A stretch of DNA of 64,000 nt from Zopfochytrium polystomum (Eukaryota > Chytridiomycota > Chytridiomycetes > Chytridiales > Chytridiaceae): NCBI GenBank assembly GCA_025765615.1, contig JAIVFJ010000063.1:248001-312000 (forward strand). Reading direction: 5' to 3'. Shown in pieces: positions 12,114 through 23,599 of the stretch. Both the position numbers and the translations under genes were made by a program. The notes beneath the pieces are model-generated. The model worked only from the letters and a program-made list of their open reading frames with translations. It searched no databases and had not been told where the DNA came from. The first letter of the stretch is position 1, and each line of letters starts with the position of its first letter.

Positions 12114-15100
12114 ATGGCAAGCCAAGCAACTGCATGGACTGTGACCTTTGTGCATGATGGCGTTGGAAGGAAGGTCAGCATTCCGGCGGCCACTGACTTT
12201 TGGGGCCTGCATCAGCTTGTTTCTGCCAAATTCCAGATCTCTTTTGCCATAGAGTTGGTGTATGTGGACTCTGCCACCAACGATGCAATTGTCCTTGACG
12301 AGGACGATGATCTACCCAGTCTGCTTTCTCAGAATTTCACGTGGAAAGTGAGAACCGTTGTGTATTGCCTGCACTTCTTTCCTTGTTGCATCTTCTATTT
12401 GTTCTCACAATTGTGCAGGTGGCTGGTGCTGTGAGCTCCAGCGCCATTGGAACCACTTCTGCTGCTGCTGCTGCTGTCACAACGCCAGAGAGCAATGTGA
12501 TGAAGTAAGTGTAAACGCTCCTCCCAATTTTTCTTTCTTCACCTGACATTGATCATCCTACGAACCTTCACAGAATTGTGACTGAAGCCAGAGAAGTGTA
12601 CAGCCGCCGCAAGGCTGATTTGAAGACTCCAATCCCCAGTCCAGATATTTCACTTTCCAGATCCAGCTTGGCTGAATTGGAGAAATGGTTGACTCCTCTC
12701 TCTGACGTGATGGATATTGAGAGGGAGGCTCTCCTGAAGGACATCCTTCCTGGATCAAGGCAGTGGCTGTTGAAGAAAGTTTCTCAGTTCTTGTCTCCAG
12801 ATGATCCTGCAGCAGCCATCCCCAACAGGGTGATGTGGTTGAAAGGTGTTGCTGGTATTGGCAAGTCTGTAATGGCTGCCATGGTCTCCAGGGAGTTGCA
12901 AGCCCAGGGCATGCTGGGTGGCCTGTTCTTCTGCAAGCATGATGACGAGCATTGCAGCAGTGCACGCAACCTGGTCCTGACTTTGGTGTTTGGTCTTGCA
13001 AAGTTCAGTTATCAATTCGGAGAGATCCTGCTTCAGGTCAAACAAGACAACCCGGATATTCTGTCCAGATCTGTATTTGAGATGATGAAAGTATTGCTTG
13101 TTCAGCCATTGGAGAAGGTCGTTGCTGCCAGAAAGCTGGATACACTGGTGGTACTGGTTGTCGATGCCCTTGATGAATGCAGTGTTATTGGAAAGAGGAA
13201 TGAGATTCTTTCACTATTTCAGGAGCTGAACAGGCTGCTTCCTGATAATGTGAAGATGCTGGTGACTGGACGCCCTGAAGTAGATATTGTGAAAGCCTTT
13301 GAGAAGATTCCATTTGAGGAGATTGAGCCAACGGCAGAGGAAAACACTCAGGACCAGATTGAGTTCACAAGAGATTTCCTCAGGTCTTCAAATGCTGAGC
13401 AACCTGTTGTTGATGAGGGATCTGAGATTCTGGTGTCAAAGTCTGCTGGAATATTTGTCTGGCTTGTGACTGCCTGCACTTATTTGCGGAAATTAGAGAC
13501 TGAGGAAATCACTCTTGAGCAAATTAAAGACCTTCCCGATGGTGAAAAGATGGATGGCAGCATTGACTCGATGTATGACAGAATATTCAATGGCATCCTC
13601 CAATCTATCAGAGGGAGTCGTTTGGAAACTATTCTTCCCGTTGTGCTGTCCATCATTGTTATTGCGTATGTACCTCTGACTGCTGCGGCAGTCGTATCTC
13701 TGCTGGACAATGAGGAACCTGAAAATGTGATGACATGCATCTGCATGCTTGCTCCCATCCTTGTGCTTGATGGTTCAACCATGAAGATTAGGATTTTCCA
13801 CAATTCTGTCAAGGACTACCTGACAACTCCAGAAAGATGCAAGCTGTTTGTTCAGATTGACCTGAAAAGTAACCACGCTGAACTTGCAAGCGTGTGCATC
13901 AGTGCAATGAACAAAAATCTGAAATTTAATATGTGTGACCTGCTATTCTCTGATTTCCACTCTGAGATCCCTGATTTTGATGAAAGAGTGGAGAAGGGAG
14001 TCCCTGAGCCTGTCGGATATGCGGTGAAGCACTTCTGGGAGCATTGCTTTTATTCCTCAGTGGAAACTACAGGCCAGACAAATGATGAGGAGGGGAACCT
14101 GAAGAAATTTACAGAGGCAACCTCTCCCACACAAGGCACAAAGGCCAAAGATACCAAGTCCATTTCCAGCTCCTTCAAGAGGAAGAACTCGGCAAAACAT
14201 GAGGCCCAACTGAGTGCTGAGTTGAAGGAAAGCTCAGTCAAGGGTGCTGCCCCTGTGTCTTTGACTTCCATCAGCAAATTACTTCAGATTGACGAGACGC
14301 TGGTGGCTGAATTAGAAGCACTTCTTATGCAACACGGACATCATTACCTTGAAGCATGCAGTTTGATTGATTCACTTAATTTAGTGATTCCAGCCATGAC
14401 CAAGCTCCAGAGTTTGGTCACTATTCCTGAAAAGAAACGATTGCACACCCTAATGGAAGACATAAAAAGGGTTGTGCAAAAGTTTCTCATTCCACTGAAG
14501 GCATCTGCGTTGCAAGTTTACTTCACAGCTGTACCCTTCTCCCCAAGTGACTCTGAATTTTTTAAAACATTTGTTCAGAATGTGCCTGGAAGTGTGTCAT
14601 GCCCTAAAGTTGTAAAAGGGCAACCAAAATCTTGACCTTCCTGCTTAAACATTCTGGAGGGGCACTCTGATTTTGTCCTGTCGGCAGCATTCAGTCCTGA
14701 TGGGCAGTTTGTTGTGTCTGGAGGTCAGGACAACACAGTCAGGATTTGGAATGCTTCCACTGGCCAGGAGCTGCATAAGCTGGAGGGTCACTCTGATTTT
14801 GTCGAATCTGCTGCCTTCAGTCCTGATGGGCAGTTTGTTGTGTCTGGAAGTTGGGACAAGACAGTCAGGATTTGGAATGCTTCCACTGGCCAGGAGCTGC
14901 ATAAGCTGGAGGGACACTCTGAAGTTGTCACATCTGCAGCATTCAGTCCTGATGGGCAGTTTGTTGTGTCTGGAAGCACAGACGCAACAGCCAGAATTTG
15001 GAATGCTTCCACTGGCCAGGAGCTGCATAAGCTGGAGGGACACTCTGATGTTGTCGAATCTGCAGCATTTGATCCCGATGGGCAGTTTGTTGTGTCTGGG

Positions 15101-15649
15101 AGTCGGGACACGACAGTCAGGATTTGGAATGCTTCCACTGGCCAGGAGCTGCATAAGCTGGAGGGACACTCTGATTTTGTTGAATCTGCTTCCTTCAGTC
15201 CTAATGGGCAGTTTGTTGTGTCTGGAAGTTGGGACAAGACAGTGAGGATTTGGAATGCTTCCACTGGCCAGGAGCTGCATAAGCTGGAAGGACACGCTGA
15301 TGTTGTCACATCTGCAGCATTCAGTCCTGATGGGCAATCTGTTGTGTCTAGAAGTCAGGACAAGACAGTCAGGATTTGGAATGCTTCGACTGGCCAGAAG
15401 TTGCATGAGCTGGAGGGTTTTTCTGCATTCAGTGATGATGTTGCTGCTCCAAGCCTGTCACACAATTGTAGTGCACGTATTTGGACAGGAGAGCTGCTAC
15501 AGAGTAAACCTGTGATAAAAAATGGTGTTTGGTGCATCTTTGTGTCGCAAAAGTCAGTTGCTGGCTTCCGCCTGAGTTACGTGGTGACTTTCAGCTCCTC
15601 TCAAGGCAAACTGCTTTCATTCTTGGTAAAGGCTTTTGTTCTGTCATAA
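12114..15649 (+). pseudogene. NLR-like gene: PB1-like, NACHT, WD40 (nonsense-interrupted, no TIR)
   Basis: There are three exons: 12114-12347, 12419-12504 and 12574 onward, with GT-AG introns. Exon 1 (78 codons) codes a PB1-like domain with an acidic OPCA-type motif (YVDSATNDAIVLDEDDDL). Exon 2 is an Ala-rich linker. Exon 3 carries NACHT: Walker A GVAGIGKS near residue 198 and Walker B LVVDALDECS near residue 301, then the helical region usual for fungal NACHT proteins. A TGA at 14633-14635 stands where the paralogue at 50651 has TGG, ending the protein after about 793 residues. The same frame then stays open to 15649 with six WD40 repeats. Fungal NACHT-WD40 proteins sense non-self and trigger cell death; the function here is inferred. 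Either the WD40 sensor is lost or the stop is recent. Relative to the paralogue, the TIR exons are missing at an exon junction. Confidence 0.85.
14650..15420 (+). repeat. Six near-identical 126-bp WD40 repeats
   Basis: Units of 42 codons repeat with very high DNA identity (WNASTGQELHKLEGHSD, FSPDGQFVVSGS). Variation is concentrated at the codons after GH.. and before D.TVRIW. Tandem DNA identity like this favours unequal exchange and rapid change in repeat number. Confidence 0.9.
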
Positions 15650-15749
15650 AAGTTTGATCAGAAAATGGCTCTGTCTATTTGATGTTCTGTGTCTCTGTAT
15701 TTGTTTCCATGGGCAAACTTGTTTTATCAAAGACGGTGTGTTTGAAGAA

Positions 15750-15755
15750 AATAAA
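15750..15755 (+). terminator. Poly(A) signal AATAAA of the first NLR-like gene
   Basis: AATAAA lies about 100 nt after the WD40 frame ends. The surrounding 3' UTR (GGCAAACTTGT ... TTGAAGAAAATAAAA) is shared with the paralogue's 3' end near 55318, so homology extends through the 3' UTR. Confidence 0.6.
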
Positions 15756-16114
15756 AGGAAAGATTGCCCTGGTCAAGGCGGGATTATCCAAAATTTGCAC
15801 CTCAATAGTATATAATCAGCATAATCTAATCCATCGTCCCAATTTTTTTTTGGAAGATATGTAAAATTAGTATCCCACCGCGAATCTTTGAGCTCGCCAT
15901 GAATGTATCAGGGGTAAAAAAAAAAAAAAAAAGGGGGGGGAAGGTTTTCGAGAGTGCTTTCATTCTTTAATAAAATTCTCCGTGTGACATGTACCAGATG
16001 GAAGTCGCCACGTCCAGATGCAGCACAGCGAGTGTGGCGTGGCGACAGAAGGCAAGGTATAAGAGCCCACCTGCAGCAGTGCGTTCCTTTTATCATCGCA
16101 AGCTCTCCCACTCT
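15756..16114. other. Intergenic, no gene seen
   Basis: The segment contains an A-run followed by G's at about 15917-15940. No supported coding region. Confidence 0.4.
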
Positions 16115-16638
16115 TCACCTACACATAGGTCCACTCGGAGAATTTATTGTCAGTTTTTCCCTCATGCCAGTTTCCTCGCAGGCGATAAGGGCGTACGAGA
16201 TGTTGTTAAGCTGCACGTAGAGAACGTCGGTGACGTCCGCAATCGAGTCTCTCCGCACGGACACGGCGCCACGGAAGACCGCAAGGAATGCTTCAACGGC
16301 GACAGGCGTGCACAGCGCCACTGACTTTAGCTTTGCCGACGCCGTGACGGTGGCGGAGAGCACCAGTGCGTCGACGTACGCCGCAATCGACAGGGCGAGC
16401 CCGAGGCCGATGTTTCGGGCAGCGCTGATGGAGGCGACGACGACTGTGTCGGTGAAGATTGGCGCCAGGGTCCAGCTGATGGCCCAGAGCGCTAGGCTGG
16501 CGCCGCCGAGGCAGGTGCAGAGCTTGCGGAGGGGACGGGTGTCGTTGCGTGCGTTCAGGGAGATGCCCTGAGACAGCGAGGACGCTGACGCCGAGGCGGG
16601 AGAGGGCGCTTGAAGGCAGAGTGACGGGCATTTGTTGG
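16115..16638 (-). CDS. Possible membrane protein fragment, unrecognised
   Basis: One minus-strand frame stays open from the poly-G tract at 16639 to a stop at 16115. It codes about 170 residues without an upstream ATG. It contains hydrophobic stretches that could be membrane segments (ALWAISWTLAPIF, IGLGLALSIAAYVDALVLSA) followed by a polar tail. No family is recognised. The 5' end is missing: it may lie in another exon or have been lost at the G homopolymer, which is also a likely assembly weak point. It could be non-coding; composition and hydrophobic pattern are the only support. Confidence 0.3.
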
Positions 16639-16660
16639 GGGGGGGGGGGGGGGGGGGGGG
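16639..16660. repeat. Poly-G tract
   Basis: A run of about 22 G. It is followed by two related copies of GGTCTCTRGAGGTCYAGTTTA. Long homopolymers are prone to length errors. Confidence 0.9.
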
Positions 16661-17006
16661 TCTCTAGAGGTCTAGTTTAGGGGTCTCTGGAGGTCCAGTT
16701 TAATTAATTGAGAGTCCATATAGTTTATCGTTTGGAGAAAACTGAGGATGAGGCGCAAAGCATGCATAGTTCTAAAACGCTCCAATGGAAATACGAGTGA
16801 CGCTTGCCTATTTCGACGACATGAAACATGGTAAAGGAGCATGTACGTTTTGAGCCATGCGGGTAGTGTCGCGATAGCACTGTTCTCCAGGTCCTTGGAT
16901 CCTGAGCGCGTTTATGCGTTTACACCAATCTCGACAAACCTTCCGCATCCATTTGCGTGGAAGAAATAACGACCACTCTCAACCCCACACGAAAAGGAAA
17001 AGAAAA

Positions 17007-18141
17007 ATGAGCGAGCGCGAGGGCCACGCCCTCATGAAAGAGGCCGAGAAGGCCGCCTCGTACAAGGGCTGGTTCGGCGCGAACAAGACCGACGAGGCCG
17101 CAGACCTCTACTCGCGGGCCGCAAACGCCTTCAAGCTGGCCAAAAAGTGTAAGAGAGAGAGGAAGAGTGGTGGGAGATAATGTCGTCTCGATGACCGATC
17201 GATCGCAACGACCACCGCAGGGAAAGAAGCCGGGGATGCGTACGTCTCACAAGCCAACCTTCTCCTCAAGGCCGGCGAAAAGGACGAAGCTGCATCGGCT
17301 TATTCGAACGCTTCCAAAGCGTACAAGAAAACCAGCCCGCAGGGTTTGTGATTCCTTCACCGATCGTGGATGGTTGATCTGACCAAACCACGCCACCGAT
17401 CTGTCCCGAACATCACCAGATTCTGTTCACTGCCTTGAGCAAGCGATCGGCCTCCTGATCGACCGCGGTCGATTCTCGATCGCAGCATCGAACCAAAAGC
17501 AGGTGGCCGAGATCTACGAGAACGACATCCAGGACATTGGGAAGGCCTGTGCTGCCTACGAGAAAGCTGCCGAATGGTACCAAGCGGAGGACAGCAACGC
17601 GTGAGTAAATTCGTCTCATTTAATCCAGCTCAGAGGTTGATCCGATTCACCACCACCACCTCTCTCTCACACCCTCCAAGCCAGGCAGACGCCTGCCTCA
17701 TCAAAGTCGCAACCTTTGCCGCGCAGCTGGAACGTTTCGACGACGCCGTGCAGACGTTTGAGACCGTCGCCTCACACTGCGTGGACAATAAGCTCACAAA
17801 GTGGAACATGAAGGATTACTTCTTGAAGGCTGGGCTGTGCCTCCTCTGCATCGGAGACTCGGTCAGGACCCGGACGTCGATCGATCGATATCGAAACATG
17901 GATGTGTCGTTTGAAACGACGAGGGAGTGCAAATTCCTTTTGGTAGGGCTTATGCACTCGATCGATCGCGGTTTGCGCACTAATCCTCCTCCAGTCTCTT
18001 GTCGACGCAATTGATAACGCCGATGTGCAAGCGTTTACTGATGCCGTGGTGGATTACGACAGACTTACTAAACTGGACAGCTGGAAGACGTCGCTTCTCC
18101 TTCGAGTGAAGAAGAGCATTGGGGAGGAGGACCTGACCTAA
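17007..18141 (+). CDS. SEC17: Alpha-SNAP, SNARE-disassembly adaptor
   Basis: There are five exons: 17007-17148, 17221-17343, 17420-17600, 17681-17942 and 17995-18141. They join in frame to 284 residues, close to the usual length of about 290. The start [15 protein letters not shown] and WFG match SNAP N termini. The TPR-like helices follow ([52 protein letters not shown]). The C terminus [18 protein letters not shown] is the conserved part that stimulates the ATPase. The protein binds SNARE complexes on membranes and recruits NSF (Sec18) for disassembly after vesicle fusion. All splice junctions are GT-AG and no breaks are visible. YAK1 follows on the same strand after about 280 bp. Confidence 0.93.
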
Positions 18142-18424
18142 GAGTGTCGTGCGGTGTGTGCGTTTGGCGACAAGTTGTGATTTTGCTCTCGTCGGCGGTG
18201 CTAGGGATGTCAGTATCTGGGGACGGGGTGTGGCAAGTTTGGTAGTTGGAGAACATATTCGTTTGAGGCAGTATTGGGTTTTTGGTGAGAGATGTCTTAA
18301 TGGTGGGCTAAATGTGGGATGGACCAATCGTGTTGTGACAATCTTGGCTGTGGCTGTCTGCGTCGCAGGATCCGCCGTGGCTGAAAACAACACACTCGCA
18401 CTAACAAGCTGATTGGGGAGAGAG

Positions 18425-21400
18425 ATGGCCGACTCGCCCGAGCCACCGCCGCATGCCCACCCGATCCACCACCCGCTGACGCTGCGGTCGTCCCAATCAG
18501 AGAAGCCGCCACAATTGCATTCGTACCCTCATCATCATCATCACCAGCATGCGCATCATCAGCACGTACAACCGCAATCCTTGGTGGGCGGACCAGCGAT
18601 TGCGCCGTCGGCGTGCACTGTCTCCGTTTCCCTCGCCGAAATGCACATTCAATCGTCGTCAACTTCGGTGCCCGATCAGGTTTGTTCAACAGATTCAGCC
18701 TTCCAATGCACCAAGGTTAACGATCTGCAGAAGCGCGAATCCCTCATCGTCAATACCGCCGTTTCTTCCCACAGCGAGCGGCCGGCCGAATTCGGCCAGC
18801 TCTCTGCGTCTCACACCATCCCGTCGACTCCATTCATCCCAGCCACACCGTCCTCCTCAACGCCCGGATCCAGTAATGCCCCTCCCTTCGTCTCGAAGCT
18901 GCCAACAATCCAGCCCTCACTTCCAGGGCCATCGTCGCCCCCTCCGAGTAGCGACGCAGTGGATCCAATCATGGTCGAAGCGAGATCGCTGCGAGATCCA
19001 CCGACGCCGCCCGTTGCGGTGGTGTTGGCTTCGGCGCCGATGCCGCAAGATCTGATGGACGACGATCGGAGACCCGCGTTTCAGAAGATCGCGGAGATGG
19101 ACGGCGGATGGGCGGCGTACTCAAAGACCTTGCGGCGACCGCCGCGTATCGATGGATCGATGAGTGTGAGTTTGCGCCACCTCTGTTTGCGCGACCTTCC
19201 GATCGTTGCTCGATCGCGTCGACCCGTCTTTCATTGATGTTCCCATCCCGCGCTTCCAGATGACGGAGAGGTTGAGCACGCGTCTGGTCGACACGTACAG
19301 GCAGTGCAATCCCGAGTTCGGGTACCTCCAGAAAAACAACCCGCGCCGAGTCCTGACCAAGCCGTCCAAGCCGAAACACAACGACGGATACGACAACGAA
19401 GAGTCCGACTACATTCTTTACGTCAACGACGTGCTCGGGTCGCAGGAGGGCCAGCAGTTGAGTGCTCCTTGAGAAAAAGTGGATGTGTGTGGTGTCAGGT
19501 GCCCGGTGTTGATATTTTGTGCTATTCCGCCGTGCGCACCCGCAGGTACCAGATTCTGGACATTCTAGGCCAGGGAACGTTCGGACAGGTGGTCAAGTGC
19601 CAAAACGTGAAGACGAAGGAGTTGGTCGCGGTGAAAGTGATCAAGAACAAGCCGGCGTATTACAACCAGTCGCTCGTGGAGGTTGCTATTCTTGATATGG
19701 TAACGTTGACGATTTTTCTCGTGTTGCACGAATTGTCGCGCCCCCCCGCCTAACTCCCACCTTCGTGAAAACCCCCACAGTTGAATCGCCAGTGGGACAA
19801 AAACGATAAGCACCACATCGTCGTCATGAAGGACACCTTTCTCTTCCGCAACCACCTCTGCATCATTTTCGAAATGCTCAGTGTGAACCTCTACGAGCTT
19901 ATCAAGCAGAATCAGTTCCGCGGGCTGAGCACAAATCTGGTGCGCCTGTTTGTGCAGCAGATTTTGGATTGTTTGATCGTGCTAAATCGAGCGAAAATCA
20001 TACATTGCGACTTGAAACCGGAGGTTAGAGATTGAGTCGCGATGATTTACGACGCCGTCCTAATGCAACCGTACGTTTCTTTTACTTTTTTTAGAATATC
20101 CTATTGAAAAGGTCAGCATGATTCTCTGTGTTCGAATCCACCGACGCCTGCTCACTCGTTTCTTTTTCGTCCCGTCACCCGTAGCCTTGACTCCCCCGAA
20201 ATCAAGGTTATCGATTTCGGTTCCGCCTGTCACGAAAACCAAACCGTCTACACCTACATCCAATCCCGCTTCTACCGCTCGCCCGAAGTCCTCGTCGGTC
20301 TGCCGTACACCTCGACCATCGACATGTGGTCGCTCGGCTGCATCGCCGCTGAACTTTTTCTTGGACTGCCCCTCTTCCCGGGTTCGTCCGAGTACAACCA
20401 AATCAGCCGGATCGTCGAGATGTTGGGCATGCCGCATTCGTACATGTGCGATAAGGGAAAGAACGCAAAGATCTTTTTTGAGAAGAAGGGGGAGGGGAAA
20501 GGAGCGTGGGCGCTGAAGAGCATGGAGGATTACTCGAAGGTGAGCGTCATTGTCTTGATTGCCGGTGAATATGTTGCTGATCAGTTGAGTTGCAGGAAAC
20601 GGGAAAAGCCGAACAGCCGTCCAAACGATACTTCAAGGGCACCACCCTCGCGGAAGTGATCAACAACTATCCCATACTCCGGAAAAATCTGACGCAAAAG
20701 GAGTTGGAAACAGGTACTACACACGCGTGCTTTGTTTATTTAATCGAAATCTGACTAACCACTTTATCGACAATCCTCGGTAGAAACCATGAACAGACTC
20801 TCCTTCATCGACTTTCTTCAAGGGGTTCTCAACCTCAACCCCCTTGAACGGTGGTCCCCGCAGCAAGCACGAATGCATCCGTTTGTCACGAACGAGCCGT
20901 TCACGAAACCATACATGTCGGTACCCCGCCCCATCGCCACGCCCCGATTACCAGCAGCTTCAGCGCTGGACGCAGCAGCAGCGTCGGTGGCAGCAGCAGC
21001 GCGCCCGCCGCCTTTCCCAACCGCGGAAGACGAGACGATGGATGCGGCTGCAGCGCCGTCGACGAGACGAGCGCGCGCCAATACAATTAGCAGCTCCACA
21101 ATAGAAGCGCTACCACCAAAGCTGCAGCAAGTTTTCGCCATGCAGCAAAGCGGCCCGAGCAAAATGGCCATACGGGGCGAGGGTCGCAGGTCATCAGCAG
21201 ACTCTGCAGCAGTACGCGGGAGACGGCGTTGACTCCTCGACGTTCTCGGTGCCGGCGTCTGCGGGTCGTAAGCACGCGCTGATGGAGATGGACGGACAGC
21301 CGTCGATGCAGAGCCAGGTTAGAGTAAATACGAGGCGGCCGTCGTCCAATTCTCTGTTCCGCGGGGAGGAAGTCGGCGGCATCAGCGCGTCGTCGCGCAA

Positions 21401-23447
21401 CTCGCCGTTGACGTCGCGCCGGACCGGAGGCGCCTTTGGATCCCACCCGACCCCGCGGATTCGGCTTGACAACAACGCCTTCGGCCGTCGGGACCACCTG
21501 CCAGAGGCGTACTACAGCATGGAGTCTCCAGCAACGGACGGCACCGGGAGCAGCTTCCAGGACGCGTTTTCCCTGTTGCACATTCCTTTGCAGCCCGGCG
21601 AGCCCAAAACGCCACGGGCTCCCAACACGCCGACCGACAGCCAAGCCGGGTTCCTGGGTCTTCGGAAGGCTTCGTCGCAAGTGTTTGAAAACGACGTGCG
21701 GCAAGCGCCACCCCGCGGGCTGGGGGTCGACTTGGTGCAGGGCGACTTCGGGGCGGCGCACTCGATCGATCCGGCGATGTACGGGATCGCGCCGGACTTG
21801 TTGTCGGGTCATCCGGAAGCGGGGGGAGCGGTTGGTGATCACTTATTTATCGAGGGGCATCCTCGGCGCGGTTCCAAGACCGACCGACGGGCGCTCGCCC
21901 CTCGGCTGTCCAGCGACGGGCTATTCCCCGCAGATTGGGAGCAGATCGACGGACGCTCGGCGGCCGACCAGAAATCACTCGCGTCTCGCGCCTCGAGAGG
22001 TAGCATGGACGCTTCGTTCCACGATCGGCAGAACGGATACGCACCCTTCCGCGCCATGGGCTACGACTTGACCGGCCTGATTGCAGACGCCGCGTCCGTC
22101 GACGGGTCCAGCCGTCACTCACTCTCCGGCTCGCCGCAGCTGTCGCGGAGGTTCTCGATCCCGAGCAACTTGGGCGTCCGCGGTCGATGGGACTCGGATT
22201 CGCAGGTGGACCATATGCGCATGATGGACGAGTTGGCGCATAACCCGCCCGAGCCGCTCGTGTCGTCCCTCGGCCCGCGTCCGCCCGCACGGATCGTGAC
22301 GCACGATTTGGGCGACCGGATACACGGAAAGTCCGGGGGACCGTCGTCCTCGTCGCATTTCGGGCCAAAGAGCGCGACGACGGAGCGAGGGTCCCACGCG
22401 CGCTTCCCGACCTGGAGCGGATCCGACCCCGTGCACAGCCAATACCACCAACAGCAGCAGCAGTACGGCGCCAGCCCCGTCACGATCGCGCCCATCTCGC
22501 AACAATCGTTCTTCAATCGTCCGCCCTCCCACACCGCCCAATCCCCGCGCAGCCCGTACCACACCACCACCTTCCCGCACCAATCCCGCCCCGGCCACCT
22601 CCCAGGCCCGCAGCTGGTGCCCCCCTCCCAGATGCACCAAGTACCGCCGCAGCTCATGTTCCAGAAACGGCATTCCATCGCCTCCCTCGCGTCCACGGAT
22701 ACAGGTTCGGGGGGCCAGAGCAGTCTGACGGCCGGCATCGCGGCGGCGGTGAATCGACACCAGCAGAGCTTGCAGCACGCGGATTTGGCGCGGAGGGGCA
22801 GCGTTAGCACGTTGAACCAGGACGCGACGGTCGGGAGCCAGTACCACCAGCGGGCCTTTGGCGGCGCCGGGGATCCGCTGCTGTCGATCGCGTCCGGGGT
22901 TGGTCCGTTGGCGTACAGAATGCCCATGGACCAGGCAAAGTTCCAGCAGCAGCAGCAGCAGCCGCTGCAGGGTTCGGTTCAGCAGCAGCCGCATACGCAG
23001 CAGCTCCTCGCACGTCGGCTGTTTGAACGACGGAGCCGACACGCGTCGTCCTCGCCTCCGACGCAGCTCCCGGCCTCGGCAGCGGCGACTGTGGCTATGC
23101 TCACAGCGCGGGGGGGGAGCTTCCCGATGCCGCTTGTTATTCCTTCGTCTTCCTCGTCGACGCTGGGATTTGGTCAGACGGCGGCGGCGGCGGCGGCAGG
23201 TAGCAGCAGCGCGGGTCTCGCGAGCGCCGGCGCGCCGCCGTACTTTTACGGAGGGGTGATGCCGGGGGGTAGTCCGCTGGCGGCCGTGCCGCCGACATCG
23301 GCGGCGGCGGCGTTTGCGCCCGTGTCGTTCTTGTCGGGGGGAAAGGGCGGGGGGAGGGCTGGGACGGGGGTCGAGGTGGGCGGCGGCGGGGATGAAGGTG
23401 GTGGTGGTGGGATGCCGGCGTCGGCGAGGGGTGACGGGGAAGGATGA
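18425..23447 (+). CDS. YAK1: DYRK-family protein kinase YAK1 (tail frame-shifted)
   Basis: Exons: 18425-19165, 19260-19456, 19546-19699, 19781-20023, 20095-20111 (17-nt microexon), 20185-20539, 20596-20713 and 20784 onward. The first exon codes a low-complexity, His/Pro/Ser-rich N terminus. The kinase domain has GQGTFGQVVKC (Gly loop), VAVKVIK, HCDLKPEN with the microexon supplying NILLK, VIDFGSA, and the DYRK activation-loop YTYIQSRFYRSPE, whose second Tyr is the expected autophosphorylation site. NLNPLERWSPQQARMHPF closes the domain. The tail contains RARANTISSS ... LPPKLQQV, as in fungal YAK1, then stops at 21232. A second frame, offset by one base, is open from about 21150 to 23447 and codes a long Gln/Ser/Gly-rich tail. 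A one-base shift near 21165-21185 is the simplest explanation. YAK1 is a nuclear/cytosolic kinase opposing PKA-TOR growth signals. Confidence 0.88.
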
Positions 23448-23578
23448 CCTTCTATTTTTTATCTTGAAGGCGACTACCTCGATGATGAGCGACCCTGGGA
23501 GAGCCACCTGTTGCTGCGTGCCAGTAAAACTTTCCTTGTCAACATCGTCCGGACAGCCTTCGAATAATCTACGGTAGA

Positions 23579-23584
23579 AATAAA
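23579..23584 (+). terminator. Poly(A) signal after YAK1
   Basis: AATAAA lies about 130 nt after the end of the long tail frame. This supports the tail being part of the YAK1 transcript. Confidence 0.5.
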
Positions 23585-23599
23585 GAGCAAATGGCATCA

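Noticed and set aside
14633..14635. TGA read as Trp by a variant nuclear code
   Set aside because: TGG is used throughout the intact genes, and TGA serves as a true stop elsewhere (for example the end of the TIR-NACHT gene and of retroelement ORF1).
14645..15406. Long minus-strand open frames across WD40 repeats (also 53907-54875)
   Set aside because: They are antisense shadows of the repeat unit, which has no stop in those frames.
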